The position numbers were made by a program, and so were the translations under genes. The notes under the pieces are model-generated. The model worked only from the letters and a program-made list of their open reading frames with translations, was not told where the DNA came from and did not search any database. From contig NZ_JAPDMX010000002.1 in NCBI RefSeq assembly GCF_025971955.1, positions 124,001-188,000 on the forward strand: DNA of 64,000 nucleotides. Direction: 5' to 3'. Origin of the DNA: Shewanella subflava (GTDB taxonomy: Bacteria; Pseudomonadota; Gammaproteobacteria; Enterobacterales; Shewanellaceae). Positions 27,595 through 37,140 of the stretch are shown in pieces (the first letter of the stretch is position 1; every line of letters begins with the position of its first letter).

Positions 27595-28488
27595 TTACAC
27601 ATCCTCTTTATAGGTCGGTTTTACCTGAGCGATAAAAGCTTGCGCGGCAGCTGTTAATGGTAAATTTTTACGCCAAATAAAGGCTAACTCCCACGCCACT
27701 TTTTCAGCTAACGGAATAAATTTAACGTTAGCCGACGACACTCGCTGACAAATTGGCTCGGGCAAAATGGCGTAGGCCATTTTTGCTTCTGCCATTGCGG
27801 CCATAAACTCCCACTGGCCAGTATGTGACACCACATTCAGTTTATAACCAGTTCCTTGACAGCTCTGGCTAATGACTTTACCGATAGCGAACTGGTCATT
27901 GTATTGCACAAAGGGGCGCCCATCTAAATCTTGCCATGTTAACTCAGTTTGGTTTGCCAACTCATGGTCGACATGCACACAGACATGTAATGAATAACGT
28001 TCTAATTTCAGTATGTTAAATTCATCGGCATGGGTAGTAGGCAATGCTGTAACACCAATGTCTAAACTGTCATTTAGCAAAGCTTTCTCAACCGCAAACC
28101 CACCCACTTCAAGCACATTCACCTCAATACCTGGATAAGTAGTTTTAAAACTAGCCAGCATATTAATAAACATACCACCTGTCATTGGGCTTAAACCTAA
28201 ACGCAATCGACCAATCTTTAATCCCGTCAGCGCATTCATGTCTTCATACATACGGTGCCACTGGCCCACAATTTGTTGGGCACTTTTGGCCAATAGTAAG
28301 CCCGCTTCTGTCACTTCCACTTTCTGGTTATTGCGGATCAATAATTTTTGATCCAGTGTATCTTCCATTTTTTTAATGGTTTTACTCAGTGTGGGCTGAG
28401 TCATATAAAGCTGTTCAGCCGCTAAGGTAAAGTGGCCAACTTCAATGACAGTAAGAAAACATTGCAAATTTTTAATTGATACATTCAT
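27595..28488 (-). CDS. LysR-family transcriptional regulator
   Basis: 297 residues: an N-terminal winged HTH (LQCFLTVIEVGHFTLAAEQL, then MTQPTLSKTIKKMED) and a C-terminal substrate-binding domain typical of LTTRs (LRLGLSPMTGGMFINMLASF, VNVLEVGG, DIGVTALP). It probably acts as a tetramer responding to a small metabolite. It is upstream of and co-directional with the methionine gamma-lyase gene, so sulfur-amino-acid control is possible. It also diverges from a possible small peptide gene at 28598, and LysR proteins often regulate the divergent gene. The effector is not predictable from sequence. Confidence 0.88.
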   Translation of the reverse strand: MNVSIKNLQCFLTVIEVGHFTLAAEQLYMTQPTLSKTIKKMEDTLDQKLLIRNNQKVEVTEAGLLLAKSAQQIVGQWHRMYEDMNALTGLKIGRLRLGLSPMTGGMFINMLASFKTTYPGIEVNVLEVGGFAVEKALLNDSLDIGVTALPTTHADEFNILKLERYSLHVCVHVDHELANQTELTWQDLDGRPFVQYNDQFAIGKVISQSCQGTGYKLNVVSHTGQWEFMAAMAEAKMAYAILPEPICQRVSSANVKFIPLAEKVAWELAFIWRKNLPLTAAAQAFIAQVKPTYKEDV

Positions 28489-28597
28489 GCCAAAATGGAA
28501 TCCACTAAGTGATATTTTGTCATTTTACTTATTTATAGCGGGAGAATATAGTGATTTCACATCGACCAGCTACCCGTTTAATTGAAAGGATTTTGAC

Positions 28598-28699
28598 ATG
28601 AAAGCATTCAAAAATTTATTTGCTAGCGCACTTGTTCTTGCCGCGCTTCCTGAAAAAGTTGAAGCCAAAGTAAAGCAATCTGACGCAAAGAAATCATAA
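28598..28699 (+). CDS. possible 33-residue secreted peptide
   Basis: A short ORF starting MKAFKNLFASALVLAALPEK and ending KQSDAKKS. GAAAGGA lies seven bases before the ATG. The N-terminus looks like a signal peptide (basic start, hydrophobic core, possible VEA cleavage site), which would release a ten-residue basic peptide. It diverges from the LysR gene, and a strong terminator lies 135 bases downstream on the same strand, which supports a real transcript of about 300 nt. No family is recognised. It could also be an mRNA-like small RNA with a chance frame. Confidence 0.5.
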   Translation: MKAFKNLFASALVLAALPEKVEAKVKQSDAKKS

Positions 28700-28833
28700 T
28701 CAGTTTTGGTCGTTAGCCTTATTTCTAATCCACTTTAATTGATACTAGATTCAGGTATTTTGTTTTTGCGTCCCCCATTCGCATACCATATACCCAATCT
28801 GATCGTGCTGATACCCCACCTTATATCAGTTAT

Positions 28834-28866
28834 AAATCCGCAGACCAACCACTGCGGATTTTTTTA
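28834..28866 (+). terminator. intrinsic terminator downstream of the small peptide ORF
   Basis: AAATCCGCAG pairs with CTGCGGATTT around an 8-base loop and runs into TTTTTTT. The only plus-strand feature upstream for which it could serve is the small ORF at 28598. Confidence 0.88.
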
Positions 28867-28958
28867 ATCTTCGTCAATATAACAATGCCATATATGGCCA
28901 TGTTATTTAGCTGTCGCAAAGAAAAGCCTTACGGGCCAGAGCGAACAGCTGTGGTAAG

Positions 28959-29468
28959 TTAAATTCGTTGCCACACTTCTTGTTCTTTTAAGACACCGTT
29001 TTCAAGGCGTTTGGTGAACAGCTTGTCTTGCTTGATGGTGTATTCAAACTTAAACGCGGTGCCTACTACCCCGAATGAATTTAGCTCTGGGGTTTCAATA
29101 TAATATTTGTCGGTTAATTGATAAGTGCCGGTGCCAGCGGCCCAAAATTGTTTGCTGCCTTGCACATTTTTAATGGTGGTAAAACTGAAGTGACTGTCTG
29201 AAATGATTTTTATCGATGCTAAATCTAAACTTTTATAATCAACCCATTGCTGCTTTTCATCTAGGTATTGGCCAGAAACGAGTTGCCAAGTGCCAATCAA
29301 TGGATTGGCCTCAACCAGATCTTGCTGGGCATAAAGGGCTTCAAGTTGGGTATTTAATGGAATGGCATAGCCCTGTTGCATTATGGTCATGCTGGCTAGC
29401 AGCAATATGGCGCTGCGACGCTTGAAAAGAGTAAAACAGGACACTGCCACTGAGTTAATATTCATCAC
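28959..29468 (-). CDS. lipocalin-like (DUF4488-type) exported protein
   Basis: 169 residues with an N-terminal hydrophobic signal region ending near GYA-IPLN. The mature part, starting NPLIGTWQLVSGQYLDE and continuing with HFSFTTIKN, GTGTYQLTDKYYIETPE and ENGVLKEQEVWQRI, resembles the small lipocalin-like beta-barrel domain found in exported proteins of Bacteroidetes and marine bacteria. These are thought to bind small hydrophobic ligands, but none is known here. It stands alone, 389 bases before the ole cluster's end, and that gap contains a dispersed repeat. Confidence 0.65.
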   Translation of the reverse strand: MMNINSVAVSCFTLFKRRSAILLLASMTIMQQGYAIPLNTQLEALYAQQDLVEANPLIGTWQLVSGQYLDEKQQWVDYKSLDLASIKIISDSHFSFTTIKNVQGSKQFWAAGTGTYQLTDKYYIETPELNSFGVVGTAFKFEYTIKQDKLFTKRLENGVLKEQEVWQRI

Positions 29469-29561
29469 ACTACTTCCCTATAGTCTTAAACACAAGCTTT
29501 AAACATGATGCTGAAATCAGCATCAATACTGCATGAGTTGATTGCGGTTTAGGTTGTTGTA

Positions 29562-29724
29562 CCATTAATCACGATAAGTAAGTGAGCAAAAACAACCTAG
29601 GGAAAACGCTTGAAAACATGGCAAATTTTTTCGATAAGCAGTTATTCTACAATCAAAAAATCTAACGCCGTTATCGAGTGTTTTAACAAGCTAGGCTGAT
29701 CAGTTATTTATTAAGATTGGTATT
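29562..29724 (+). repeat. dispersed ~150-bp intergenic repeat, copy 4
   Basis: Starts 'attaatcacgataagtaagtg' and contains 'ttcgataagcagttattctacaatc' and 'taacgccgttatcgagtgtt'. It ends 'cagttatttattaagattggtatt', matching the other copies, though the first third has diverged. It fills most of the gap between the lipocalin-like gene and oleD; the rest shows nothing recognisable. Confidence 0.75.
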
Positions 29725-29857
29725 AATTCACCTTTAATGTCGATGTTTAGCTAACGTTCAGGGGTTATGCTAAAGGTCGCTTTCAAAGGTACAACCGCGC
29801 CATGATAACCTAAAACCGCTGTGGGTAAATTACACTAAAGTATGGATATATTCGCCA

Positions 29858-30916
29858 TTATAATGATTGCTTTAACCTTAACATGCCTTCATCAATTGAC
29901 ACCAATGGCTGATATCCTAAATCTTGCTTGGCGGCGCTAATATCAAAATAATGACTGGTCGATAACTGCTTTGCGACAAACTTGGTCATGATGGGCTCTT
30001 GTGATTTATTCAATGCTAAATAAATCGATTCAAGCAGTGCCCCAACAGCATAAGCTAATCCTGCAGGCACTCGCTTGGTAACGGGGGGTAAATCAACACA
30101 GGCTAAAATTTTATTGAGCATTTGCGCCATGGTAATAGGTTGATCATTACTTAAAAAGTACGCTTTCCCCGCAGATTTTGCCGCTGAGGTTAAATCAACC
30201 GCGGCAAGAATATGCGCATATGCCGCATTATCCACATAAATGGTATCAACTAGCTTATCTTGCTTACCGAGCAGCTTTAAGCGCCCGGCTTTAGCGCGGG
30301 TAATGACCCTCGGGACAAGATGGGGATCATTCGGCCCCCAGATAAGATGCGGTCTTAAGGCGGTGGTTTTCAAGCTTGGGCTGTTAGCGGCTAGCATGTT
30401 TTGTTCGGCGATAGCCTTTGACTCACCGTAATAATTCAAATACTGACCAGCATAGGGCGCCTGTTCATTAATACCATTTTCATCTTCGCCGGCAAATGTC
30501 ACGCTTGGGGTGCTGGTATAAATTAAATAGTGAATAGCTAAACGCTGACACGCCTTAATAATGTTATCTGCGCCGTCAACGTTAGGTGAAAAATAACTCT
30601 GTTTACTGCCCCACACACCGGCTTTTGACGCCACATGAAAAACCAGATCACAACCTTGCATCGCGGCTGTCACTTGTTCAACGTTAGCAATGTCGCCTTG
30701 AATTAACTGCACGCCCATCTGAGTTAATTTGGGGTAATCCCCTCTTGCAAACCCCACCACAGAGATACCAGCAGCAATCAGGCGTTTACATATTGCAAAA
30801 CCTAAAAAGCCCCCCGCACCGGTGACAAAAACCTTGGTCACCTTATGCTTAAGTTGCTTAAGTGCAACTTGCTCTTCAATTGGAAAATCAGTCAGCGTAA
30901 TGTGTGGTTCAAGCAT
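29858..30916 (-). CDS. oleD: OleD, 2-alkyl-3-oxoalkanoate reductase
   Basis: 352-residue extended short-chain dehydrogenase/reductase. It reduces the beta-keto acid made by OleA to a beta-hydroxy acid with NADPH. The Rossmann motif VTGAGGFLG is near residues 30-40 and the catalytic YxxxK is in YYGESK. The ATG at 30916 overlaps the oleC stop as TAATG and is preceded by GGAAAGA; nine extra in-frame codons upstream would overlap oleC further. The overlap implies translational coupling. It is the last gene of oleA-B-C-D, the known Shewanella route to long-chain polyunsaturated hydrocarbons. Confidence 0.93.
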   Translation of the reverse strand: MLEPHITLTDFPIEEQVALKQLKHKVTKVFVTGAGGFLGFAICKRLIAAGISVVGFARGDYPKLTQMGVQLIQGDIANVEQVTAAMQGCDLVFHVASKAGVWGSKQSYFSPNVDGADNIIKACQRLAIHYLIYTSTPSVTFAGEDENGINEQAPYAGQYLNYYGESKAIAEQNMLAANSPSLKTTALRPHLIWGPNDPHLVPRVITRAKAGRLKLLGKQDKLVDTIYVDNAAYAHILAAVDLTSAAKSAGKAYFLSNDQPITMAQMLNKILACVDLPPVTKRVPAGLAYAVGALLESIYLALNKSQEPIMTKFVAKQLSTSHYFDISAAKQDLGYQPLVSIDEGMLRLKQSL

Positions 30917-32658
30917 TATTCTTTCCATTGTTTTTGAGCCCAAACGGCTAATTTTTCACGAAATATTTTAGCATTATGACGCACATCGACCGGAAAATCA
31001 GGATGAATCAGAAAGCGGCTAATTCCCTGCGTGTGTGGATGGGCATTCGCCAGTTCAAGTAGGGCTTGATACAGCACTTTTGAGGTTGAACACACCACCC
31101 CTTTATTCAGTTCGATACACACTAAAGGCACTAGGTTACCATCAATGGTAACTGGCACTAATGCTGAACGTTTCACTTGCTCATGAGTATTAAACACGCG
31201 CTCACAGGGGATTGAAAAATAACGTTTTTCAAATTGCCCATTTATGCTTGCATCGACCCTGTGAGCTTTGCGGCCGCACATCCATAGTTGGTTATTAGCA
31301 TCAAGATAGCCAACATCGCCCATACGGTGGCGCATTTGCATGCCATCTTGTATTTTGGCTGCAGCGGTGGCGCTATCGCGTTGATAGTACGTTTGGCTGA
31401 CCATGGCGCCTTTCACCACAATTTCACCAATTTGATCAGCGGGTAAGCTTAAATCGTCGGTCCAATGTGCGATGGGTTGCTCAACGATATCGATGATTGC
31501 AATTTCAACCCCGTCAATGGTCTGGCCAACACAAATGCCAGCACCTTGATCGGTTTTATCTGTGGTGTTGAATAATGCACTGCTGGCTATTTTACTGATA
31601 GGCAATGACTCGGTAGCGCCATAGGAGTTAAGCACTTCAACGTTGGGTTCAAGCATTTTACTAAAACGTTTAATCGATGAAATGGTTGCTGGCGCGCCAG
31701 CTGAAATAACTCGCTTTACTGAGGTCAGCTTATGTTGGGTTTGCTCACCAGCCTGACCTAATCGTTCAAGTAGTGCAGGGTTAACAAACATATTGCTGCA
31801 TTGATACTGTGAAATCGCCGCAAATAAGTGTTTAGGCTCAGCAGTAATCGGCTTACTGGCATCCATATCTGGCACAATTGAGGCCATACCTAAAGCGGGG
31901 CCAAATAAGGAAAACAGCGGAAAAGTGGCTAGGTCGCGCTCGCCAACATTAATGCCGTAGTCGTGCTTTAATGCGCTGATTTGTGCCTCAAACATTTTAT
32001 GGCTGTAAACCACGCCTTTGGGCGTACCAGTACTGCCACTGGTAAACAGAATCGCAGCCATGTCATTTTCGGCTAATTTCACCATAGGATAACGATTATA
32101 CTGGGTACCATTAACCTGTTTTAACGACTCAATACTGAGGCAACCCGCCAACCAACGCTGTAGGCGATTACCGCCTACATTAATGCAATACCTCACTGAA
32201 TCTTTTCCCCAGCCAAGTACACGTCTTGCGATATGGGCTTTGGGTATACCGATAAAAGCATCGGGTTTGGATTCAATAAAGCATTGCTTTAAATTGTTAA
32301 TCCCCATACCTGGGTCGACCAAAATGGGAATGATACCGGCTTTAAACAGTGCAAAGGTGAGATTAAAAAAAGCGATACTGGGCGTGACCATCAATACCGC
32401 TTTCATGCCCTGTTTAATACCTGATGCGTTGAGTTTATAGGCCAGCTCATCGGATTGTTTATCCAGTTCGGCAAAGGTTAACTCTTGGTACTGATACTGT
32501 CCGTTCGCTTTAGCCTGTTGCACTGCAACGGCTAATAAATCGGGGCTGTGCAGAGCTGCATTCACTAAATGCTGACACAAATTTGCATATTCAATTACTG
32601 ATTCTGGTTGCGGCTGCTGATCAGGGATTGGATCAGGCAAAGGTGTTGAGTTAGTCAT
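30916..32658 (-). CDS. oleC: OleC, beta-lactone synthetase (AMP-dependent)
   Basis: 580-residue member of the acyl-adenylate-forming ANL superfamily. It converts the 2-alkyl-3-hydroxy acid from OleD to a cis-beta-lactone using ATP. The adenylation motif [18 protein letters not shown] is at about residues 197-214, followed by NSYGATES and the GDVGYLD hinge motif. The N-terminal extension is proline-rich. It follows oleB by 112 bases that include a hairpin terminator, and overlaps oleD by TAATG. OleC and OleD are thus tightly coupled, and OleC may depend on read-through or its own promoter. Confidence 0.93.
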   Translation of the reverse strand: MTNSTPLPDPIPDQQPQPESVIEYANLCQHLVNAALHSPDLLAVAVQQAKANGQYQYQELTFAELDKQSDELAYKLNASGIKQGMKAVLMVTPSIAFFNLTFALFKAGIIPILVDPGMGINNLKQCFIESKPDAFIGIPKAHIARRVLGWGKDSVRYCINVGGNRLQRWLAGCLSIESLKQVNGTQYNRYPMVKLAENDMAAILFTSGSTGTPKGVVYSHKMFEAQISALKHDYGINVGERDLATFPLFSLFGPALGMASIVPDMDASKPITAEPKHLFAAISQYQCSNMFVNPALLERLGQAGEQTQHKLTSVKRVISAGAPATISSIKRFSKMLEPNVEVLNSYGATESLPISKIASSALFNTTDKTDQGAGICVGQTIDGVEIAIIDIVEQPIAHWTDDLSLPADQIGEIVVKGAMVSQTYYQRDSATAAAKIQDGMQMRHRMGDVGYLDANNQLWMCGRKAHRVDASINGQFEKRYFSIPCERVFNTHEQVKRSALVPVTIDGNLVPLVCIELNKGVVCSTSKVLYQALLELANAHPHTQGISRFLIHPDFPVDVRHNAKIFREKLAVWAQKQWKE

Positions 32659-32748
32659 AAATAGCTAAGTTACTTAATCAAAGTGGAATAAAAAAATGCC
32701 AATTAAATCAATTTGCCGTTATTGGTGTTAAAGCGCCTAGGTCTTTAA

Positions 32749-32772
32749 TAAAAAAGGCTCCGAAGAGCCTTT
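32749..32772 (-). terminator. UUCG-loop terminator between oleB and oleC
   Basis: On the minus strand AAAGGCTC-TTCG-GAGCCTTT runs into TTTT. It is a perfect 8-bp stem capped by a stable UUCG tetraloop, starting at the oleB stop codon. As oleC lies 91 bases further on the same strand, it should reduce oleCD relative to oleAB. Confidence 0.88.
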
Positions 32773-33664
32773 AGTTTTGCTTGATAAAACCTTGGATAAG
32801 CCCAATCACCTCGTCACTGGCATCTTCTAAAATATAGTGGCCACAATCTGCAAACTCATGAACTTCAGCATGGGGCATACGCTCTCGCCACTCGGCTAAA
32901 AAATGCTTATCAAACACAAAATCTTGTAAGCCAAAACAAATCAGCGTCGGAACATGGGAAAATTTAGCAAGACTGTCACCAATGTCAGTCACTAAATCAA
33001 AATTACGATCACCTGGCTTTAATGGAATATCCTGCACAAATCGAATGGTGGAAATACGATTTTTCCATGAGTTAAACGGCGCAACATAGGCTTCACGTAC
33101 GGCTTTATCCATAGGTTTACGCTTAACACCCACATACGATGCGGCTGAAGAAAACGCATTCAAACCACGCACCAATAAGGTGCCGAATAAGGTTTCACGG
33201 CAAATCCACAATGCCCAGGGAAACGGCTTAGCCTTGGGTAAATGAAACGCTGCGGTGTTCAAATACACTAAACGTTTAATGCGTTGTGGATGACGGGCAG
33301 CAAAACCTGTGCCTATCATGCCGCCCCAGTCATGACACACTAAGGTGATGTTTTCAGTAACACCTAAATTATCTAATAGGGCTTCTAAATCATCTATACG
33401 GTTATTAAGGGTGTAATCATAATCGGGATCGTTGGGTTTGTCAGATATACCACAACCAATATGATCTGGCACAATACACTGATGATTAACACTCAGTGCA
33501 CTGACTAAATTGCGAAAGTAATAACACCAGCTTGGGTTGCCATGAACCATCACAACGGGTTCACCCTGGCCTTCATTAATGTAGTGTAACTGATGGCCAT
33601 TTCTATCTAAAAAATGGCTTTCAAATGGCAGTAATGACTGCAATTGTGCTGTGTAAGACGTCAT
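32771..33664 (-). CDS. oleB: OleB, beta-lactone decarboxylase (alpha/beta hydrolase)
   Basis: 297-residue alpha/beta hydrolase of the haloalkane-dehalogenase-like group. It opens the OleC beta-lactone and releases CO2 to give the cis-alkene. Motifs: VMVHGNPSWCYYF (oxyanion loop), PDHIGCGISDKP, and the nucleophile elbow CHDWGGMIG with Asp as nucleophile. The C-terminal FADCGHYILED holds the catalytic His. It sits between oleA and oleC, the usual Shewanella order; in some bacteria OleB is fused to OleC. Its stop codon lies in the downstream terminator stem. Confidence 0.92.
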   Translation of the reverse strand: MTSYTAQLQSLLPFESHFLDRNGHQLHYINEGQGEPVVMVHGNPSWCYYFRNLVSALSVNHQCIVPDHIGCGISDKPNDPDYDYTLNNRIDDLEALLDNLGVTENITLVCHDWGGMIGTGFAARHPQRIKRLVYLNTAAFHLPKAKPFPWALWICRETLFGTLLVRGLNAFSSAASYVGVKRKPMDKAVREAYVAPFNSWKNRISTIRFVQDIPLKPGDRNFDLVTDIGDSLAKFSHVPTLICFGLQDFVFDKHFLAEWRERMPHAEVHEFADCGHYILEDASDEVIGLIQGFIKQN

Positions 33665-33715
33665 GATGTGTCCTATTGAATATGTTTTGTTTTTTGTTCA
33701 ATTAGTAAGGGCGTG

Positions 33716-34765
33716 TTACCACTTAAGCCCTAACATCATGCAGTTCAAACCACTGCCTATCCCTAAAAAGCTGACCTGATCACCTTGACGCAAAAAACCC
33801 ACGTCGTGGGCAATAGCTGCCGTGACCGGTAACGATACCGTGCCCATATTGCCAAGGGTTTGGTAGGTGGGATATTCTTTTTCCTGTGGAATATTTAGCG
33901 CGCTAAGTACCTGCTTGCGGTTTGATGCGCCCACCTGATGACAAATGACTTTATCCACTTGCTCCACCACCCAATCACGCTGGGCTAAAAAGTGATCCCA
34001 AGTGTGCTTGGCTAAATCAACGCCTTCTTTTAATAAGGTGACGGCATCGGTACGCATAAATTCACGGTACAACATATGACCGGCTTCTTGAAGGCCCCAT
34101 TCACATAAATTGTGATGCTCGGGTGCAGATAAATGGCTTGCCCCTAGAAGTTGATGTTGACGCGTGTTTTTCAGCGGTAAACTACCGTCGGTTAAAATAA
34201 CCGCAATAGCACCTGAACCACCGGTTAAGGTTGCTAATGACTGAGCAAAGTTTTGCATTGTTGGCTCAGCAAGCATGTGATCAATGGTCGCTTCAACAAT
34301 ATCGCGCGCCGATTCACATGACACCACCATACCCGCTTTAATCTGACCAAGCTCGATACGGTTAGCAATGTCTAAAATACCCGATAACACGCCAAGACAA
34401 GCGTTGCTGATATCGTAAATCGCGGTATCTTTTGATACCCCAAGCTCAGCAGCAATGCGACACGCGGTTGCTGGTTCGTGTTGATCTCGACACACACCGG
34501 TGTAAACCACTGCACCTAAGTCGCTTACGTTAATGCCTGTTTCATTGACCGCTTTGTTAGCCGCAGCAATGGCTCCGTCTGATAAACGGTACCCTTTTGG
34601 CCACCAGCGACGCTCAGTTATCCCAGTCAAGGCAGCAAGTTGCCCCATAGGAATACGAAACTTTTTATATAAAGGCGCAAGACGAGATTCAAGATCCAGA
34701 CTTGAGACAACTTGTGGTGCTAGCTCATAGGCTAGACTATTGATAAACACACGAGAGTATTTCAT
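33716..34765 (-). CDS. oleA: OleA, thiolase-fold head-to-head acyl-CoA condensing enzyme
   Basis: 349-residue thiolase-superfamily enzyme related to FabH. It joins two fatty acyl-CoAs by Claisen condensation to a 2-alkyl-3-oxoalkanoate, the first step of long-chain olefin synthesis. The active-site Cys is C123 (ISNACLGVLSG). Glu97 in DQHEPAT matches the base unique to OleA. His is in VICHQVG and Asn in TLGNMGTVS. In Shewanella the acyl chains come partly from the polyunsaturated fatty acid synthase and give a C31:9 alkene. It is the promoter-proximal gene of the cluster, 51 bases before oleB. Confidence 0.94.
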   Translation of the reverse strand: MKYSRVFINSLAYELAPQVVSSLDLESRLAPLYKKFRIPMGQLAALTGITERRWWPKGYRLSDGAIAAANKAVNETGINVSDLGAVVYTGVCRDQHEPATACRIAAELGVSKDTAIYDISNACLGVLSGILDIANRIELGQIKAGMVVSCESARDIVEATIDHMLAEPTMQNFAQSLATLTGGSGAIAVILTDGSLPLKNTRQHQLLGASHLSAPEHHNLCEWGLQEAGHMLYREFMRTDAVTLLKEGVDLAKHTWDHFLAQRDWVVEQVDKVICHQVGASNRKQVLSALNIPQEKEYPTYQTLGNMGTVSLPVTAAIAHDVGFLRQGDQVSFLGIGSGLNCMMLGLKW

Positions 34766-35068
34766 TAAACCATTTGTTCACTTTTACTCAATACCACTCA
34801 AACTTGGATTTATTATCCAAAATAAAAAGTCATCTAGACCTCAATGTCGTGACATTGACATCACAGTTTAGCGGTTTGATTATTGTAATTCACTATTAAC
34901 CCGACATTTGAACAAGAATGGCTTAAAACTGCAATAAAAAACCGTTAAAACTCGGCGGGTTTTGCTATTTAATTATTCGCTGATTATGCGTTTTGTTTTC
35001 ACTAGATAACTGAATCAATCAGACTTTTCTAAAATAAAAGAGTCTAAACAAAAGCTTAATAGTAAAAA
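34766..35068. other. intergenic gap upstream of oleA
   Basis: About 300 AT-rich bases between the oleA start and the end of the methyltransferase gene, both on the minus strand. The oleA promoter should lie here, but I see no convincing -35/-10 pair, operator or repeat. A weak AAAACC...GGTTTT pairing near 34940 might be a terminator of the upstream gene. Confidence 0.4.
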
Positions 35069-36430
35069 TTAAACCAAATGTATTTTCTCTGCATGGATTA
35101 AGGCATTTCTTGGGGTAATTTTAGTTGAGCAAAATTCAGTCAACTTTACATGGTAATCCTGCTCAATTAAGAAGCAAACTCTGTCGAGTAATAACCATTG
35201 CTCTAGCGCTTGTCTAAATAGGTGCCTGACTAAGTCAATTCGTTGGGTCAGCTTTTGACGTATACGTCCCTGCTGAAGATAGTTGCCATAAATCACATCA
35301 TCTGGCAACACTAGCTGTTTTTCCGTTGCGGCCCAGCGACAAAAATCTTTAAAACTGCCACTTAACTGGCTTTGCTTTATGGTGGGTACGGGTAAGTATT
35401 CATCGCACTGACGCACTGCGCGCTGCAAACTGTCAAAGCCTAATCGCCACATAATTTCCTGTTTACGTAGTGCATTTTGCCTCTCACTAGCAATCACACT
35501 TTGTTGTAGTGGCAGTTGTAGATCATGACGTGACAGCTGAAAACGCGCCGCTTTGGCACCAGCCGAGAGGGGGTGATAAAAACGGCTTTGGATCAAATGA
35601 TAGCAACAGGGAGAAATAGACAGTTTTTCCGTTCCCGTCATAGAGGCTAAGCGAAGTAATCGAACATGTAAGTCACCACAGGCATGTAAGGCGACAGCAT
35701 GCTGGAACTGTTTAATTGGCGACGCTGTATGGTCTTGGGTTAAATCGGCAAACGCATCTGCACACACAAATTGCTGCGCCAGTTGCCACTTATCGGCAAA
35801 CGTTTGACCTTGATGACAAAGGGCTTGCTGCCATTCTAAACTGGTCACGTTACGGTGTTGGGTTTTGGCAATTAATCTGCCCAAGTGCCCTTTACCTGCG
35901 CACCACTCAAGCACTGGAAGCTGACTGTCATCATGGTTAAATACCTGCGCGGTAAACGCTGTAATTTGTTGCCACTTACGCCCCTTGATGTGGGCGCTAA
36001 AATGGCTTAATTCTGCATTATCTTTAGGTACCTCGGCTGCAGTAGCAAGATGTTGATTCATGCTAGCCCCGAGCAGAGGCAACAAATCAGCGATATGAGA
36101 GTCAGACAGCGCCTGCATATCTTGCTCAAGTGATGGCACTAATTCCGCCAACAAACGTGATGAGTCATTATCAAGCGCATCGATATCTTCATCCGCTAAT
36201 TGAGCCACTTTTTCCGCCAGTAAAGGAAAGCGCTGCTGCCAAGGAAATTGATCACAATCAAAGGCTACCACTTGCCATAAGTCTTGGGTCGCAGTGAGTA
36301 AATTTGATAATTGGCACAGACGCTGTGCATAGGCGGTTTGAGAATATTGTTCTGAACCACCCATTTGCCCTAAAGCAGCATTTGTATTTAAAGGTGTACT
36401 GGGCGCAGTAACCTGATTCTGTTCAGTCAT
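35069..36430 (-). CDS. Methyltransf_32 family SAM-dependent methyltransferase (460-residue frame)
   Basis: About 453 residues. The N-terminal half is an unannotated helical region. The C-terminal domain holds WCAGKGHLGRLIA (SAM motif I), VALHACGDLH and the SPCCYH motif shared by the Methyltransf_32 family, which includes eukaryotic METTL25 and GSTCD domains. The substrate is unknown; RNA has been proposed for some relatives. I prefer ATG 36430 over a TTG 21 bases upstream. A paralogue with the same motifs lies at 60753-61961. It diverges from the DUF1289 gene, 107 bases away. Confidence 0.8.
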   Translation of the reverse strand: MTEQNQVTAPSTPLNTNAALGQMGGSEQYSQTAYAQRLCQLSNLLTATQDLWQVVAFDCDQFPWQQRFPLLAEKVAQLADEDIDALDNDSSRLLAELVPSLEQDMQALSDSHIADLLPLLGASMNQHLATAAEVPKDNAELSHFSAHIKGRKWQQITAFTAQVFNHDDSQLPVLEWCAGKGHLGRLIAKTQHRNVTSLEWQQALCHQGQTFADKWQLAQQFVCADAFADLTQDHTASPIKQFQHAVALHACGDLHVRLLRLASMTGTEKLSISPCCYHLIQSRFYHPLSAGAKAARFQLSRHDLQLPLQQSVIASERQNALRKQEIMWRLGFDSLQRAVRQCDEYLPVPTIKQSQLSGSFKDFCRWAATEKQLVLPDDVIYGNYLQQGRIRQKLTQRIDLVRHLFRQALEQWLLLDRVCFLIEQDYHVKLTEFCSTKITPRNALIHAEKIHLV

Positions 36431-36537
36431 GATGAAATAAAACACTCTCAATTGAATAAGCGTAATTGTAACAGCTCAATTTTAAACATGATAATATTGA
36501 CCAATAACCCGATGATACACGTATAACAAATAGGTAA

Positions 36538-36768
36538 ATGTCAATGCACTCCCCTTGTGTTGCCCGATGTGGCTTAAATGAAAATGATTATTGCATGGGC
36601 TGCTATCGCCATATTGATGAGATAGTGGCTTGGTCATCCGCCACTGACGAGCAAAAAAAACATATTTGGGATCAGCTTGATGCCCGTAAAACACAATTTT
36701 TAGATAGCGAAAATTGCCAGACATTGTCTAGAGCTAAATGGCTTGAGGCGGAAAAAAGGCTTATTTAA
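36538..36768 (+). CDS. DUF1289 family protein (YdhL-like)
   Basis: 76-residue small protein with the DUF1289 cysteine pattern: SPCVARCGLNENDYCMGCYRHIDEI (four Cys near the N-terminus), followed by a W and the basic segment. The cysteines suggest a metal or Fe-S site. Function unknown. It is followed 34 bases later by another small conserved gene, so the two may form an operon. Confidence 0.82.
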   Translation: MSMHSPCVARCGLNENDYCMGCYRHIDEIVAWSSATDEQKKHIWDQLDARKTQFLDSENCQTLSRAKWLEAEKRLI

Positions 36769-36802
36769 CCTAAGTTATCACCAGCATTACTCAGGTGTAT
36801 CG

Positions 36803-37018
36803 ATGAATAAAATTAATCCAGCCAAGTTACTCAACAGTAAGTGGACAGCGGTAAAACCGACCAATAAAGAGAAACACTTTTTGGTCACTGAGATTGAGTT
36901 TGATGAAAATAATGTGGTGATTAACTGCGAGATAGAAGCGGTGATGTCCAAACGCATTATGGCAATCGACTGGCAACAATTAACCGATAGTCAACAGTGG
37001 ATCCAAGGCTGGAAATAA
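36803..37018 (+). CDS. TIGR02450 family tryptophan-rich small protein
   Basis: 71 residues (MNKINPAKLLNSKWTAVKP..., ending GWK). KLLNSKWTAV, EKHFLV and IDWQQL are typical of the TIGR02450 family of short proteins, often found in marine gammaproteobacteria. The ATG at 36803 is chosen because the conserved start lies there; the open frame extends upstream into the preceding gene. Function unknown. Confidence 0.75.
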   Translation: MNKINPAKLLNSKWTAVKPTNKEKHFLVTEIEFDENNVVINCEIEAVMSKRIMAIDWQQLTDSQQWIQGWK

Positions 37019-37083
37019 GTAACATAGAGTAGAATAGTCATTCAGTCCTCCTGCGATTTTGCTCCATAACCAAAGTCACTTAG

Positions 37084-37121
37084 CACACTTCAACGGCAGC
37101 AATGGCTTAGGTTGAAGTGTG
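37084..37121. terminator. long hairpin between convergent small genes
   Basis: CACACTTCAAC pairs perfectly with GTTGAAGTGTG (11 bp) around a 16-base loop. There is no T-run, so it may be a processing or decay barrier rather than an intrinsic terminator. It lies between the TIGR02450 gene and the HNH gene. Confidence 0.45.
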
Positions 37122-37140
37122 GACCATCAGCCTATAAAGA

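Noticed and set aside
36743..37018. Longer 91-residue version of the TIGR02450 gene
   Set aside because: The extra 20 codons overlap the DUF1289 gene and do not fit the family's N-terminus; ATG 36803 does.
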